Shown piece by piece: positions 8,905 to 17,501 of a stretch of DNA of 64,000 bases. A model generated the notes under the pieces. That model made no database searches. It was not told where the DNA came from and worked only from the letters and a program-made list of their open reading frames with translations. Source of the stretch: Promethearchaeota archaeon. Lineage in GTDB: Archaea > Asgardarchaeota > Lokiarchaeia > Sigyniarchaeales > SOKP01. Both the position numbers and the translations under genes were made by a program. Numbering within the stretch: position 1 is the stretch's first letter; every line of letters starts with the position of its first letter. Location: positions 1 through 64,000 of the forward strand of contig JAHPZJ010000008.1 of the NCBI GenBank assembly GCA_019058245.1, written 5' to 3'.

Positions 8905-9054
8905 TCATAATTTTTTAAATGAAAGATTATAAGTATTAGGGTCTCCAAATTTATGATTACACATAGGACATTTAATTGTAAGAGCTCTTTTTTTTATATC
9001 CAACTTAAAGCTAAAACCACAAACAGGACAAACTATTATATCACTTTTTTTCAT
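8905..9054 (-). CDS. 49-residue double-CxxC zinc ribbon protein
   Basis: A complete short frame: MKKSDIIVCPVCGFSFKL, then a linker, then KCPMCNHKFGDP and a short tail to a TGA stop. The two knuckles CPVCGF and CPMCNH, 17 residues apart, make a classic zinc ribbon with one metal site. ATG 9054 opens the frame and no signal sequence is present. It lies immediately downstream, in transcript direction, of glycerate 2-kinase (31 bp after its stop), so may be co-transcribed. The role, perhaps a transcription- or translation-associated ribbon, is unknown. Confidence 0.75.
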   Translation of the reverse strand: MKKSDIIVCPVCGFSFKLDIKKRALTIKCPMCNHKFGDPNTYNLSFKKL

Positions 9055-9084
9055 TATATTTATTAAGAATCTTATTAAATCAAA

Positions 9085-10611
9085 TCATTTTGAAAGAATA
9101 ATTAAAACTAGATCATTAACATTACATTCTGTTGAACCACTTATTAATTCAATTCCCAACTGTTTGAAAAACGCATTTGAATTATTGTTTTCTAAAAAAT
9201 CCTCTAAAATAATATTCATTGAAATTATTTTTTCTAAAACTGTATTATCAATAATGGCACCCATTGCTCTACTATTTCCTTCTAAACCATCAAGATTAGC
9301 ACCAATAATGAAAAAGTTATAATCGATTTTTTTATCTTTTATGTAATTAAGGAACCCTAAAAGCATTTCTTGGTTTCTTCCACCAATGCCATTCCCTCTA
9401 ATAGTAACAGTCAACTCACCAGTTCCTATTAAAATTATCTTTTCACATTTATTTTGATCAAAATTCTCTTTAACATACTTGGAAATAACTCGATGAATTA
9501 TTTTTCCAAATTCCCTGGCTTCACCACTTATACTATTAGAAAAGTAATCAATATTATATCCAATTTTACGATAGTGTGTGATAACTTCTTGTACTGCGAA
9601 ACCAATGCTTCCAATTAAATAATTGTGAACATTAGTAAAACATTTATTATTTGGTTTTGGATTTTCTAATGTTTTATCTTTTAGTCCTCTTTCTAAATGT
9701 TCTCTAACAGATTTAGGCAGTCTTTCGAAGAGTTTATACTTCTTCACTACGATATCAGCTTCCTCAAATGTACTTATATCAGGTACTGTTGGTCCAGAAG
9801 CAATTGAGTCCAAATTATCTCCAACAACATCGGATATGATCAATGATATCAAGTTAGCTCTACTGGAATTATATATCTTCTTTACTAAATTACCTCCTTT
9901 AAAATCGGACAAGTGTTTTCTAATTATATTAATTTCATGAATCGATGCTCCAGAAGATAAGAGTAAATCATTAATTTTTTGTAAATCTTCAAATTTAATG
10001 CCCTTTTTTGGCAATGGAAGTAAAGAAGAACCTCCTCCTGATAACAAACAAAAAATTAAATCTGTTTCGGTTGCCCTTTCTACTTTTTCCATCATAGAAA
10101 TTGTTCCATTAAGACCATTCTCATTTGGAATAGGATGAGAAGCAAAGTTAAAAATAATTTTACTTTTTTTATAATTTTCTTGCTTTTTGGCACTTATAGG
10201 TATATTTATAATTCCCTCATAATCAATATCTTTCAATTCTATAAAATATCTTTCAAGTGTTAATGCCATTTCTGCTGTTGCCTTACCACCACCAATAATA
10301 TAGATTTTTTTATATTTATGCAAATCATACTCATCATTTTGAATGTATAATTTACCTTTTTGGATTTTAATCGATTTTTCCATTAGATATTTAGGTTTTA
10401 CTAATTGGATTATTTGTTCAAGTATTTGAAGCCCTATTTTTCTTAATCTTAATTGCCTTTTATTCAAATCTTTTAGAAGAAGTTGAGAAGTATTCTTAAC
10501 ATACAAAAACAACACTTCATTATTAGTAGATTTAATGTGTAAGATATTATTATGTATCCTATATACATTAAATAATGTTCGATATGATGGTAATAAATTA
10601 TTGCTTTTCAT
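9085..10611 (-). CDS. Glycerate 2-kinase (MOFRL/DUF4147 family)
   Basis: 508 residues. Conserved blocks: IYIIGGGKATAEMA (about 103-115), CLLSGGGSSLLPLP (188-201), RKHLSDFKGGNLVK, LIISDVVGDNLDSIASGPTVPD, GTGELTVTIRGNGIGGRNQE and IIGANLDGLEGNSRAMGA, the MOFRL C-terminal domain. The enzyme phosphorylates D-glycerate to 2-phosphoglycerate in the cytosol, feeding lower glycolysis or draining serine or glycerate. It is about 50-60 residues longer than the usual roughly 440, with an unusual N-terminal extension (1-50). The true start could therefore be internal, but no ATG lies between residues 1 and 77. Family assignment is firm. Confidence 0.92.
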   Translation of the reverse strand: MKSNNLLPSYRTLFNVYRIHNNILHIKSTNNEVLFLYVKNTSQLLLKDLNKRQLRLRKIGLQILEQIIQLVKPKYLMEKSIKIQKGKLYIQNDEYDLHKYKKIYIIGGGKATAEMALTLERYFIELKDIDYEGIINIPISAKKQENYKKSKIIFNFASHPIPNENGLNGTISMMEKVERATETDLIFCLLSGGGSSLLPLPKKGIKFEDLQKINDLLLSSGASIHEINIIRKHLSDFKGGNLVKKIYNSSRANLISLIISDVVGDNLDSIASGPTVPDISTFEEADIVVKKYKLFERLPKSVREHLERGLKDKTLENPKPNNKCFTNVHNYLIGSIGFAVQEVITHYRKIGYNIDYFSNSISGEAREFGKIIHRVISKYVKENFDQNKCEKIILIGTGELTVTIRGNGIGGRNQEMLLGFLNYIKDKKIDYNFFIIGANLDGLEGNSRAMGAIIDNTVLEKIISMNIILEDFLENNNSNAFFKQLGIELISGSTECNVNDLVLIILSK

Positions 10612-10706
10612 GAACTTTAAATATAACTAGTTTTACTAAATATTTGATTTTGGAGATTTTGCTATACATTGATTATAAATATTGATAAATAAATGTAATA
10701 GAAAAT

Positions 10707-12059
10707 ATGCTAAGACAAGCATTTATTCTTAACGGGAATGAGATCATATACAAAAGAGTATATGGAAATGCTTTAAGTAATTCTGAGATGGAAGACCTTA
10801 GTTTTAAAATTATATCAGAAGTAAAAAGAGCTCTTGGAAGGACTACAGGATATTTTGATTTTATTAAGTATAGAGTATCCTATGATTATGATCTGGGATC
10901 TAAGCTAACATTTATCTTTATAACTGGTTTAATGGATGATTTTTACAGATCAATTCGACCCCAATTAAATAATTTCAAAAATTTTTTCCTCAACCGTTTC
11001 AGTAATGAAATTAGTATTGTAAACCTAAAAGAATTAAATTTTGTTGGAATAAACGTATTTCTTGATGAAATACATAGGAATTTAAAGCCTAAAATTGCTG
11101 TTGTAGGTTTTGCTGGAGTTGGCAAAACAACAATAAAACAACTTATAAAAATGGATGAAATACCCCTTCAGCATGTTCCAACCATTACAGGAGAAATAGC
11201 AACAATCAAAATTGGAAAATTATTCTTTCGATTATTTGATTTTGCAGGTCAGGAGCAATTTAAATTTCTTTGGAAAGGATTTATAAAAGAAAGTGACGCT
11301 GTTCTTATAGTTACCGATTCCACGGAAAAAAATATTGAAAAAAGCAAATTCTTTTTGGATTTAAAGACAAAAGAAGTTCCCCACGCTCGAGCGGCCATAA
11401 TAGGAAATAAGCAAGATTTACCTAATGTTCTAAGTATTTCAGAAATAGAGAAAATTACGGGATTAAAAACTTATCCGATGGTGGCTAATAGAAAAGAAAA
11501 TCGTAACAAAATGATTAGAATTATTGCTGATATTTTAGATATGAGCACAGAGGACTCTCCATTATTATCTGAGCTTTTTGAAAGTACAGATTTAAGTTAT
11601 GAAACATTATTTGGTTTAGAAGGAGAACCAATTAAGGAAACCTCCTTGATAATCCCAGAAGAGTCAATTTCCTTAGAAATACCCCCAGTTGAGGAAAAAA
11701 TTGAGATTAATGAAATAACAGATAAAATAGAGCAACTAATTCCCGATGAATCTGATGTAGAAAGTCTTATTGAATTAAGCAAGAGACATAATCAAGGTCT
11801 TAAAATGCCTGTTGAAAATGCATTAATTACTTCTGAATTATTTGATGAATTTGAAAAAAATAAATCATTTGGGTATTATGATAAATTAAGTATTTTATTC
11901 ACAGCGCTCAATTGCGTCTTTTTAACGAAAACTGATCCAAAAAAATTCCCAAAATTTAGTACATTTTTTAAAAATTATAAAATGCATGTCTTCAATTCTA
12001 AGGAAATTAACCAAATTCGAAAATACTACTCAAAAGTCTTGAAACAAGTCAAAGCTTAA
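10707..12059 (+). CDS. Longin-domain/Arf-like small GTPase fusion protein
   Basis: 450 residues. Residues 1-125 look like a longin (SRX-like) domain: strands FILNGNEIIYKRVYG and YRVSYDYDLGSKLTFIFITG, then helix FYRSIRPQLNNFKNFF. Residues 128-280 form an Arf/SRbeta-like G domain with P-loop GFAGVGKTT (134-142), switch-I Thr (about 159), DFAGQEQ (178-184) and NKQD (234-237). The G5 loop is weak (MVANRK). Residues 280-450 hold an acidic linker and a helical C-terminal domain. No lipidation motif or membrane segment is seen. The arrangement recalls the eukaryotic signal-recognition-particle receptor, where SRX meets the Arf-like SRbeta. The G-domain call is strong; the longin call is by pattern. 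Confidence 0.85.
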   Translation: MLRQAFILNGNEIIYKRVYGNALSNSEMEDLSFKIISEVKRALGRTTGYFDFIKYRVSYDYDLGSKLTFIFITGLMDDFYRSIRPQLNNFKNFFLNRFSNEISIVNLKELNFVGINVFLDEIHRNLKPKIAVVGFAGVGKTTIKQLIKMDEIPLQHVPTITGEIATIKIGKLFFRLFDFAGQEQFKFLWKGFIKESDAVLIVTDSTEKNIEKSKFFLDLKTKEVPHARAAIIGNKQDLPNVLSISEIEKITGLKTYPMVANRKENRNKMIRIIADILDMSTEDSPLLSELFESTDLSYETLFGLEGEPIKETSLIIPEESISLEIPPVEEKIEINEITDKIEQLIPDESDVESLIELSKRHNQGLKMPVENALITSELFDEFEKNKSFGYYDKLSILFTALNCVFLTKTDPKKFPKFSTFFKNYKMHVFNSKEINQIRKYYSKVLKQVKA

Positions 12060-12073
12060 TAAATCCAAAATCC

Positions 12074-14137
12074 TTACCGTTTAAGATAATGCAATTTAAA
12101 AGAAGCTAATTTTCCGTTCTTAATTATTATTTCTCTATACCCCCCAGCAGTTTCAGGATGACCATATCTGCCTAGTCCTAATGCAGGAGTTTGAACAACA
12201 AAAGGTCCATTATTCTGTATATCTTTTGCATTAGTATACATCTCAGAGTATTCATCATAATAAATAGCTGCGGGATTTTCAATTTTTTTCAATTTAAATG
12301 GTGGAGCATCATAAACGCTTGATTTATCTTCAGTATCTTCTAATCTAAACTCAAGAGAATCATGAGTATGTCCCGCTAAAGTCAAAATACAACAATCCTT
12401 GCAGAATTTGATGAGTTTTTCCCAATTTGAAGAGACGCATCCAAGTTTCATATTAAATATTCCATCAATACGAGCTGAAGATAAAGGTTTTTCTAATTGT
12501 CTAAAAAGTGATTCTTTAAATTCACTTAATCTTTTTTTGATAATCCGTTTACCTTCTTTTTTAAACAAATTAATTTTAAGGGATTTACCTCCAGTATTTA
12601 ATGGAGGACCATGTAATAAAAGAAATATATTCATCCCTTTTTGAATTACATTATTTACTAAATTTTCTAAATATTTAACTTGTTTTGTTGAAATTCCTGT
12701 AACAGATGGATGCCCAGTTATTAAATCTCGAACATTTTTAAAGGAATCAGCACCTGAATTCAAGATAATGAACAAATTATTCCCAAACTTTAAATAAAAA
12801 TCATAAAAAGAATTAATATCCGATAAATATCCTTTTACAGCTGAAATAGTTTTAGTTATAGCTGTGATTGGTGAAGCAGAAAACATTTCATTTAATGCTA
12901 TAGCTTCTGAAGCATTTAAACCGATCTTTTTATACATCTCTGCCCAAGTTAAATCATAGTGAAAGGGACGATAATCATGATTACCTAAAGTTGTAAAAAT
13001 AGGACAATTTAATTCTTCACCCCTAATAATTCCTTTATAATCATGATTAGTAGGTAAATTTAAGACACAGTTCTTAAATACTTGCCAATTACTATCTTCA
13101 TATTTAAATAAAAATGTGTCTTTTAATTTTCGTACTTTTTTAGCTAATCTACTCAGGATTGTAAAATCAACCAAGTCACCTGTCATCACAATAAAATCTA
13201 ATTCATTTTTAAGTACTTTTCGATTCATTAATTTTATAAACTGTCTAAATTGATTATTAGGGTTAATCAATCGTTTTCTTAAAGGTATTTTAATATCAGA
13301 AAGTATTTCTTCCTTTTCATCCTTTTTCCTTTTTCCCAATTTCAATTTCTTGGTTACTGTTTTGAAGAAATCCTCCGCACTACTTTTAACAGAGGACTTT
13401 GCCCATTTTTTAATGATTCCATAAATTCTATCATTTCTTTCTGCCAAGTGTAAATCAGTAGCATGAACAAAGGTGAAATCTTCCCATTTTTGTTTAGAAA
13501 CTACAATAGAGTGATAATTTATTCGTTCATTTGGTCCATAAAGATCAAACATTATAAAATTTCGTTGTTTCAAAAAATTAAGGACTTTTTTATTAAGAGT
13601 AAATTTGAGATTAACATTGTAAAAATTTCTCATATCTCCAAATACTTGATTTTTTATAAGGAAATCTTGAGGATTCAAACCATTTAGTGAAGAGATATCA
13701 TGTATATGGCTAATAGAAGAATTCTCGACTTTAATAATAGTAGTTTTAATTGGTTCTCCTCTATGCAGTCGAGATTTTAGCGTTTTCACACCTTCATAAC
13801 TTAGATCATGTTCATCAATAAATTTTATTTTATCTTCAAGAAACTTCTTTCTTTTTTTCCTAAATCTTTTCTCTCTCCATTTTGAGAATAAGCCTTTTTT
13901 TTCTTTTTTAAATATTAATTTATATGACCATTTGTAATCAAATAATGGAATTAAAGAGATATTTTTACCAATAATTTTACCAAATGTATCTGCATCAGCA
14001 ATATCACTGATAAAAAGTAAAATAGTTTCAAATTCTTTATTCTTTAATTTGCGATCTATACTTAAGATTGATGGGCGTCCCAGATTTGGGTTTATTATAA
14101 TTGATTTTCCCTTTTCGTCAATTTCTGACTCATTCAA
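12074..14137 (-). CDS. Metallophosphoesterase (calcineurin-like) with a novel N-terminal domain
   Basis: 687 residues. The calcineurin-like motifs are spread over residues 222-640: HATDLH (D228, H230), VMTGDLVDF, TTLGNHDYRP, LLLHGPP and LAGHTHDSLEF, together a full dinuclear-metal phosphoesterase site. Residues 1-215 form a separate basic, lysine-rich domain (KEKKGLFSKWREKRFRKKRKKF). The inserts between motifs are large, including KLKLGKRKKDEKEE. The family hydrolyses phosphomono- or diesters; the substrate cannot be inferred. The start is TTG 14137. The gene is convergent with the longin-GTPase gene, 14 bp apart. Confidence 0.85.
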   Translation of the reverse strand: MNESEIDEKGKSIIINPNLGRPSILSIDRKLKNKEFETILLFISDIADADTFGKIIGKNISLIPLFDYKWSYKLIFKKEKKGLFSKWREKRFRKKRKKFLEDKIKFIDEHDLSYEGVKTLKSRLHRGEPIKTTIIKVENSSISHIHDISSLNGLNPQDFLIKNQVFGDMRNFYNVNLKFTLNKKVLNFLKQRNFIMFDLYGPNERINYHSIVVSKQKWEDFTFVHATDLHLAERNDRIYGIIKKWAKSSVKSSAEDFFKTVTKKLKLGKRKKDEKEEILSDIKIPLRKRLINPNNQFRQFIKLMNRKVLKNELDFIVMTGDLVDFTILSRLAKKVRKLKDTFLFKYEDSNWQVFKNCVLNLPTNHDYKGIIRGEELNCPIFTTLGNHDYRPFHYDLTWAEMYKKIGLNASEAIALNEMFSASPITAITKTISAVKGYLSDINSFYDFYLKFGNNLFIILNSGADSFKNVRDLITGHPSVTGISTKQVKYLENLVNNVIQKGMNIFLLLHGPPLNTGGKSLKINLFKKEGKRIIKKRLSEFKESLFRQLEKPLSSARIDGIFNMKLGCVSSNWEKLIKFCKDCCILTLAGHTHDSLEFRLEDTEDKSSVYDAPPFKLKKIENPAAIYYDEYSEMYTNAKDIQNNGPFVVQTPALGLGRYGHPETAGGYREIIIKNGKLASFKLHYLKR

Positions 14138-14526
14138 TGTTATAAAACTACTCCAATATATTAAATACTATATATTCACGATTTAAAAAAATATTCAAAC
14201 CTCTGCTTTATAACTATCGTTGTAATTATAATAAATTAACTAAATAATATAAAAAGTTAAAAAAGTAAAGATTATTAGAGTTTTATCAAAATTATTCACA
14301 TTTACTTACTTTTTAACACTAATGAGGTACCTATAATTTCATTATAAATAAAACAAAATAACTTACTATTTCCCATATTAAATGTTCAAAAAGTGCACCT
14401 TAAATCTTTAATTATAAATTTACTTCAATAAAAATATTAATTCTATTAAAAACGAGTAAATATCAATGGAAAATAACGACAACACTGAAAAGTCATAATT
14501 TTTATATAAAAGTATAATAAATAATA
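14138..14526. other. AT-rich intergenic spacer, 389 bp
   Basis: Between two divergently oriented genes. No RNA gene or conserved peptide is seen. A TATA-like TTTTTATATAAAAG lies about 20-30 bp upstream of the membrane-protein ATG at 14527 and may be its promoter. Otherwise nothing is recognised. Confidence 0.5.
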
Positions 14527-15042
14527 ATGGTTGAAATCAAAAACTATATTTGGATCATTCCTCTTATTGGAGGAATCATAATACTTATAGCACTAGTAAC
14601 TCCAGCAGCTTATAATTATGATTATAGTGGATTTTATTATATTTGGAGTTGGGGTTTATTCGCATATGAAGATAGAAGACCTTTCGTAGATTATTTTGGT
14701 AAAAATAACAAATTTATAGGATTTAATGATAATTTTGTTATTTTAATCACTTCAATTTGTTCTTCATTATTTGTGCTATTTTGTGCTTTAATAATAATCA
14801 AATCTGCTATTAAGTATAAGAAAGATACACAAGAAGAGAGAAAAACTTTAGAAAAATGTCTAGTTCCATCTACAATTTTAATTAGTTTTTCAGTAGTTAT
14901 GGTGAGTCTGATTGAAATTCTGTTCATAAATTGTTATGAAAGGAGTTTTTGGGGATCTTATTTTCCTGGTTTTGGAACAATAGGTATGTTTATAGGAGCA
15001 GTTTTAACAATAATAGGATATTATATCTCAAAAAAACTATGA
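14527..15042 (+). CDS. Four-helix membrane protein, unknown
   Basis: 171 residues. Four predicted transmembrane helices: IWIIPLIGGIIILIALVTPA, VILITSICSSLFVLFCALII, TILISFSVVMVSLIEILF and GTIGMFIGAVLTIIGYYIS. A cytosolic lysine-rich loop (KYKKDTQEERKTLEK) sits between helices 2 and 3, and an aromatic-rich loop (YDYSGFYYIWSWGLF) lies between 1 and 2. No family recognised. Similar in size and layout to the protein at 62293, though not clearly related. Confidence 0.7.
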   Translation: MVEIKNYIWIIPLIGGIIILIALVTPAAYNYDYSGFYYIWSWGLFAYEDRRPFVDYFGKNNKFIGFNDNFVILITSICSSLFVLFCALIIIKSAIKYKKDTQEERKTLEKCLVPSTILISFSVVMVSLIEILFINCYERSFWGSYFPGFGTIGMFIGAVLTIIGYYISKKL

Positions 15043-15384
15043 GATTTATAGTCCTAATTATAGTTTATAAACTAGTTAATAATAAAATTGAACTAACTAA
15101 TTTTATTAACATTTTTATAATAGGCAATGATCCGAAAATTATACCATAAAAGGATTTGTGGAATAAATTTTAATGATCAAAAATTTAGTTTCAGTTCCTC
15201 TGATCTTATAGCTGTAGAGGTTAAGTAGTATCTTGAAGAAAGAATTAAAATAAATTTAATCTGTTAATAAAAATGAATTAGGAAAACATATAATAATACG
15301 ATCGATAATAATACGAGCCATAATTAATTTTTTTTTAGTTTTATAAGGACAAACTTATAGATAGCGGGTAATTAATAATTAATA
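15043..15384. other. Intergenic spacer, 342 bp, with one hairpin
   Basis: Lies between the membrane protein and the end of the LSm gene. It contains the inverted repeat at 15075-15110. No convincing protein or RNA gene is seen on either strand. Confidence 0.5.
15075..15110 (+). terminator. Hairpin followed by T-rich run, possible terminator
   Basis: GTTAATAATAAAATT, a 9-nt loop, then AATTTTATTAAC, pairing with a 3-nt bulge and followed by ATTTTTATAA. It lies about 30 bp after the membrane-protein stop. Weak because of high AT content. Confidence 0.35.
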
Positions 15385-15657
15385 TTAAAGATTTGCTAAA
15401 TTAACAAAAATAACATTATCCCCTCGAACAACAATGTTTCCTAGGTTTTCATGCTCCTCTCGAACGTTACCTTCATCATCTTGATATTCAAAAAGTTGGC
15501 TAGTCTCTTCTAAATATAGATTTAAATGTTCATCAAATCCGGCTAGAATCCCTCTAAATAATCTATTACGTTTAACCTTTATTAAAATTACTTTATTTAT
15601 TGAGGACCTCAAATAATCGATTGGACGATTGGATCTAGAATACCCTTCTCGTGACAT
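15385..15657 (-). CDS. Sm-like RNA-binding protein (LSm/SmAP)
   Basis: 90 residues, the usual size of archaeal LSm proteins. The Sm1 motif reads NKVILIKVKRNRLFRGILAGFDEHLNLYL, broken here by position: the FRGILAGFDEHLNLYLE block holds the conserved G, D and N. The Sm2 motif is GNIVVRGDNVIFVNL, matching the hallmark I/L-V-R-G-D-N/S. The family forms rings that bind U-rich RNA and probably act in RNA processing and turnover. A TATA-like sequence lies about 40 bp upstream. The tRNA-Arg gene is on the opposite strand, divergent. Confidence 0.95.
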   Translation of the reverse strand: MSREGYSRSNRPIDYLRSSINKVILIKVKRNRLFRGILAGFDEHLNLYLEETSQLFEYQDDEGNVREEHENLGNIVVRGDNVIFVNLANL

Positions 15658-15690
15658 TATTAAAAACTCAAAAAAAACAATTATTCATAA

Positions 15691-15702
15691 AAATATTTAT
15701 AA
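15691..15702 (-). promoter_or_regulatory. TATA-like promoter element for the LSm gene
   Basis: On the minus strand this reads ATTATAAATATT, an archaeal TATA-box-like sequence about 35-45 nt upstream of the LSm ATG. AT-rich background limits certainty. Confidence 0.3.
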
Positions 15703-15889
15703 TAACAAACAAATATACTCAAATTAAAACCTTTCTATCGTTTTTATACTAATATACATAAAAACTCATATAATAATTAATGATAAAATTGTAAAATGGA
15801 TAAAAAGATGAAATTAAAATAGTATAATATTCATTTTACTTATTATTATATTATAGGTCTATACGATCATACCAAAATAGATTAACAAT

Positions 15890-15994
15890 AGGCCTGTGGC
15901 CCAGTTTGGATAAGGCGGCAGCCTCCTAAGCTGAAGATCGGGGGTTCAATATGACACGTACTTAACGTTTCATGAATTCATCCCCTCAGGCCTG
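15890..15994 (+). tRNA. tRNA-Arg (anticodon CCT) with a 30-nt intron in the T-loop
   Basis: Acceptor stem AGGCCTG pairs perfectly with CAGGCCT (15987-15993), discriminator G, no encoded CCA. D-arm GCC/GGC with TTTGGATAA loop; anticodon arm GCAGC-CTCCTAA-GCTGA, anticodon CCT at 15925-15927 (27-43 is a G-A mismatch). Five-base variable region, then T-stem GGGGG. The T-loop TTCAA is interrupted after position 58, and resumes as AT-CCCCT. Removing 15950-15979 (or 15951-15980) restores a normal 7-base T-loop and 5-bp T-stem. The mature tRNA would be 75 nt before CCA addition. A T7 run follows. Confidence 0.9.
15950..15979 (+). other. tRNA intron, T-loop position about 58/59
   Basis: The 30-nt insert contains a hairpin: ATGACACGT (15951-15959) pairs with ACGTTTCAT (15965-15973) with one mismatch and a 5-nt loop. 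Boundaries are ambiguous by one base (15950-15979 or 15951-15980). TTCA and TGAA beside the junctions can pair to give a relaxed bulge-helix-bulge, the substrate of archaeal tRNA splicing endonuclease. Confidence 0.75.
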
Positions 15995-15998
15995 CTTG

Positions 15999-16005
15999 TT
16001 TTTTT
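15999..16005 (+). terminator. T7 terminator after tRNA-Arg
   Basis: A run of seven T begins 4 nt after the discriminator base, typical of archaeal U-run termination. Confidence 0.55.
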
Positions 16006-16087
16006 AATAATTACTATAATTTATTAATATAGATTTTTATTTTTCGAATGCATACATATTCATTGAAGAAATCATAAGTAAGAAGAA

Positions 16088-17365
16088 ATGAAAAATTTTA
16101 AATACATCAAAGTCTATCCAAATAGGTTAGGTAAATTAAAGAAATCCCTAATGCCATTAATTTTAATGGATATTCTTCTTTTATTTCTTTTACAGGAGGT
16201 AATTTTTTTAGTAGGTAGCACAACCATTAATAATAAGGTTGGTATTAAAGTATCAGTTCCACAATATTGGCCAACAAATGGCTGGCAAACCTCCCAACCT
16301 GAAGATCAAGGAATGAATTTTACAAAACTACAAGAACTACATAAGTATATCCGTGAGCAGAATTTTCCCTTAGATTCAGTGATAGTAGTCCGTAATGGTT
16401 TCATTGTATACGAGGATTATCCTAATCCAAATAAGTATGGAGAATATTCACTTCACGTTCAACATTCTGTCACTAAGAGTTTTACATCTGCTTTAATTGG
16501 AATTGCAATTCAAGAAGGATATATTGGGAGTGTTGATGATTCTGTTATCTCTTACTTCCCTAACCGAACAATCGCCAATCTAGATGCTTGGAAACAGAAT
16601 ATGACAATTGAGCATTTACTCAATATGATGGCAGGGATGGAATGGGACGAAACTACTTACCCATATGGAGATCCACGTAATAATCTTAGACAAATGGTCG
16701 ATAGTGATAATTGTGTTCAATTCATGCTGGATAGAAATATGACAACGGCCCCGGGGACAGTCTGGATTTATAATACAGGTGCTTCTCATCTTCTAGGGGC
16801 AATTATCCGTCAAACAACAGGAAAAACACCACGTGGTTATGGTATTGACGTATTGTTTAAACCATTGGGTATAACAATTTTAGATTGGCATACTGATTCT
16901 CAAGGTCTCAATTATGGTGGTAGTGAATTATACCTTAGACCCCGTGATATGGCAAAATTCGGGTTTCTTTATCTTCAAAATGGTAAATGGGACGGGCAAC
17001 AGATTGTTCCAGAGATTTGGGTTAATAAATCACGAGAATCTAAAGTAATTCCTTGGAGTGGATGTGGATATGGGTATCAATGGTGGAAAGATTTGAATAT
17101 GGATACTTTTTATGCTCATGGGTTATATCAACAAAACATTATTGTAAATCCTGAAAATAATCTGGTGATAGTATTTACTGCTTCTGATTATAACTATCAA
17201 ATTCCGATTTCCTATCTAGTTTCAGAATATATTATTTCGGCGATAGGTGAATTTACTAATATCAATAATTCTTTTCCATGGGAAATAACACTAACATTAT
17301 CCCTCTTAATTGGAATTCCCATTTCTGTGATTATTATATTTCTGGTAAGAAAACGGATTAAATAA
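16088..17365 (+). CDS. Membrane-anchored serine hydrolase, beta-lactamase class C/EstB-like fold
   Basis: 425 residues. An N-terminal hydrophobic helix (LMPLILMDILLLFLLQEVIFL) probably anchors the protein with its catalytic domain outside. The active-site S-x-x-K is in HSVTKSF (S127, K130). The second motif is IYNTGASHLLGAI (Tyr of Y-x-N/T), and HGLYQQN stands at the third (H-x-G) motif. A second hydrophobic helix, LTLSLLIGIPISVIIIFLV, near the C-terminus precedes a basic KRIK tail. The family includes penicillin-binding-protein-like esterases, amidases and 6-aminohexanoate hydrolases. The substrate is unknown, and an archaeal role in peptidoglycan synthesis is unlikely. Confidence 0.85.
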   Translation: MKNFKYIKVYPNRLGKLKKSLMPLILMDILLLFLLQEVIFLVGSTTINNKVGIKVSVPQYWPTNGWQTSQPEDQGMNFTKLQELHKYIREQNFPLDSVIVVRNGFIVYEDYPNPNKYGEYSLHVQHSVTKSFTSALIGIAIQEGYIGSVDDSVISYFPNRTIANLDAWKQNMTIEHLLNMMAGMEWDETTYPYGDPRNNLRQMVDSDNCVQFMLDRNMTTAPGTVWIYNTGASHLLGAIIRQTTGKTPRGYGIDVLFKPLGITILDWHTDSQGLNYGGSELYLRPRDMAKFGFLYLQNGKWDGQQIVPEIWVNKSRESKVIPWSGCGYGYQWWKDLNMDTFYAHGLYQQNIIVNPENNLVIVFTASDYNYQIPISYLVSEYIISAIGEFTNINNSFPWEITLTLSLLIGIPISVIIIFLVRKRIK

Positions 17366-17501
17366 TTAAAGAAATTTATTCGATTATGCCAAAATTACTA
17401 AATTTTAAAAACTTTATCGATTTGGATAATAGTACATAACGATTTGCTTAAATAGAACAGAAATACTATTATTATTCGCCTAAAAAATAGAGGTGATAAA
17501 T

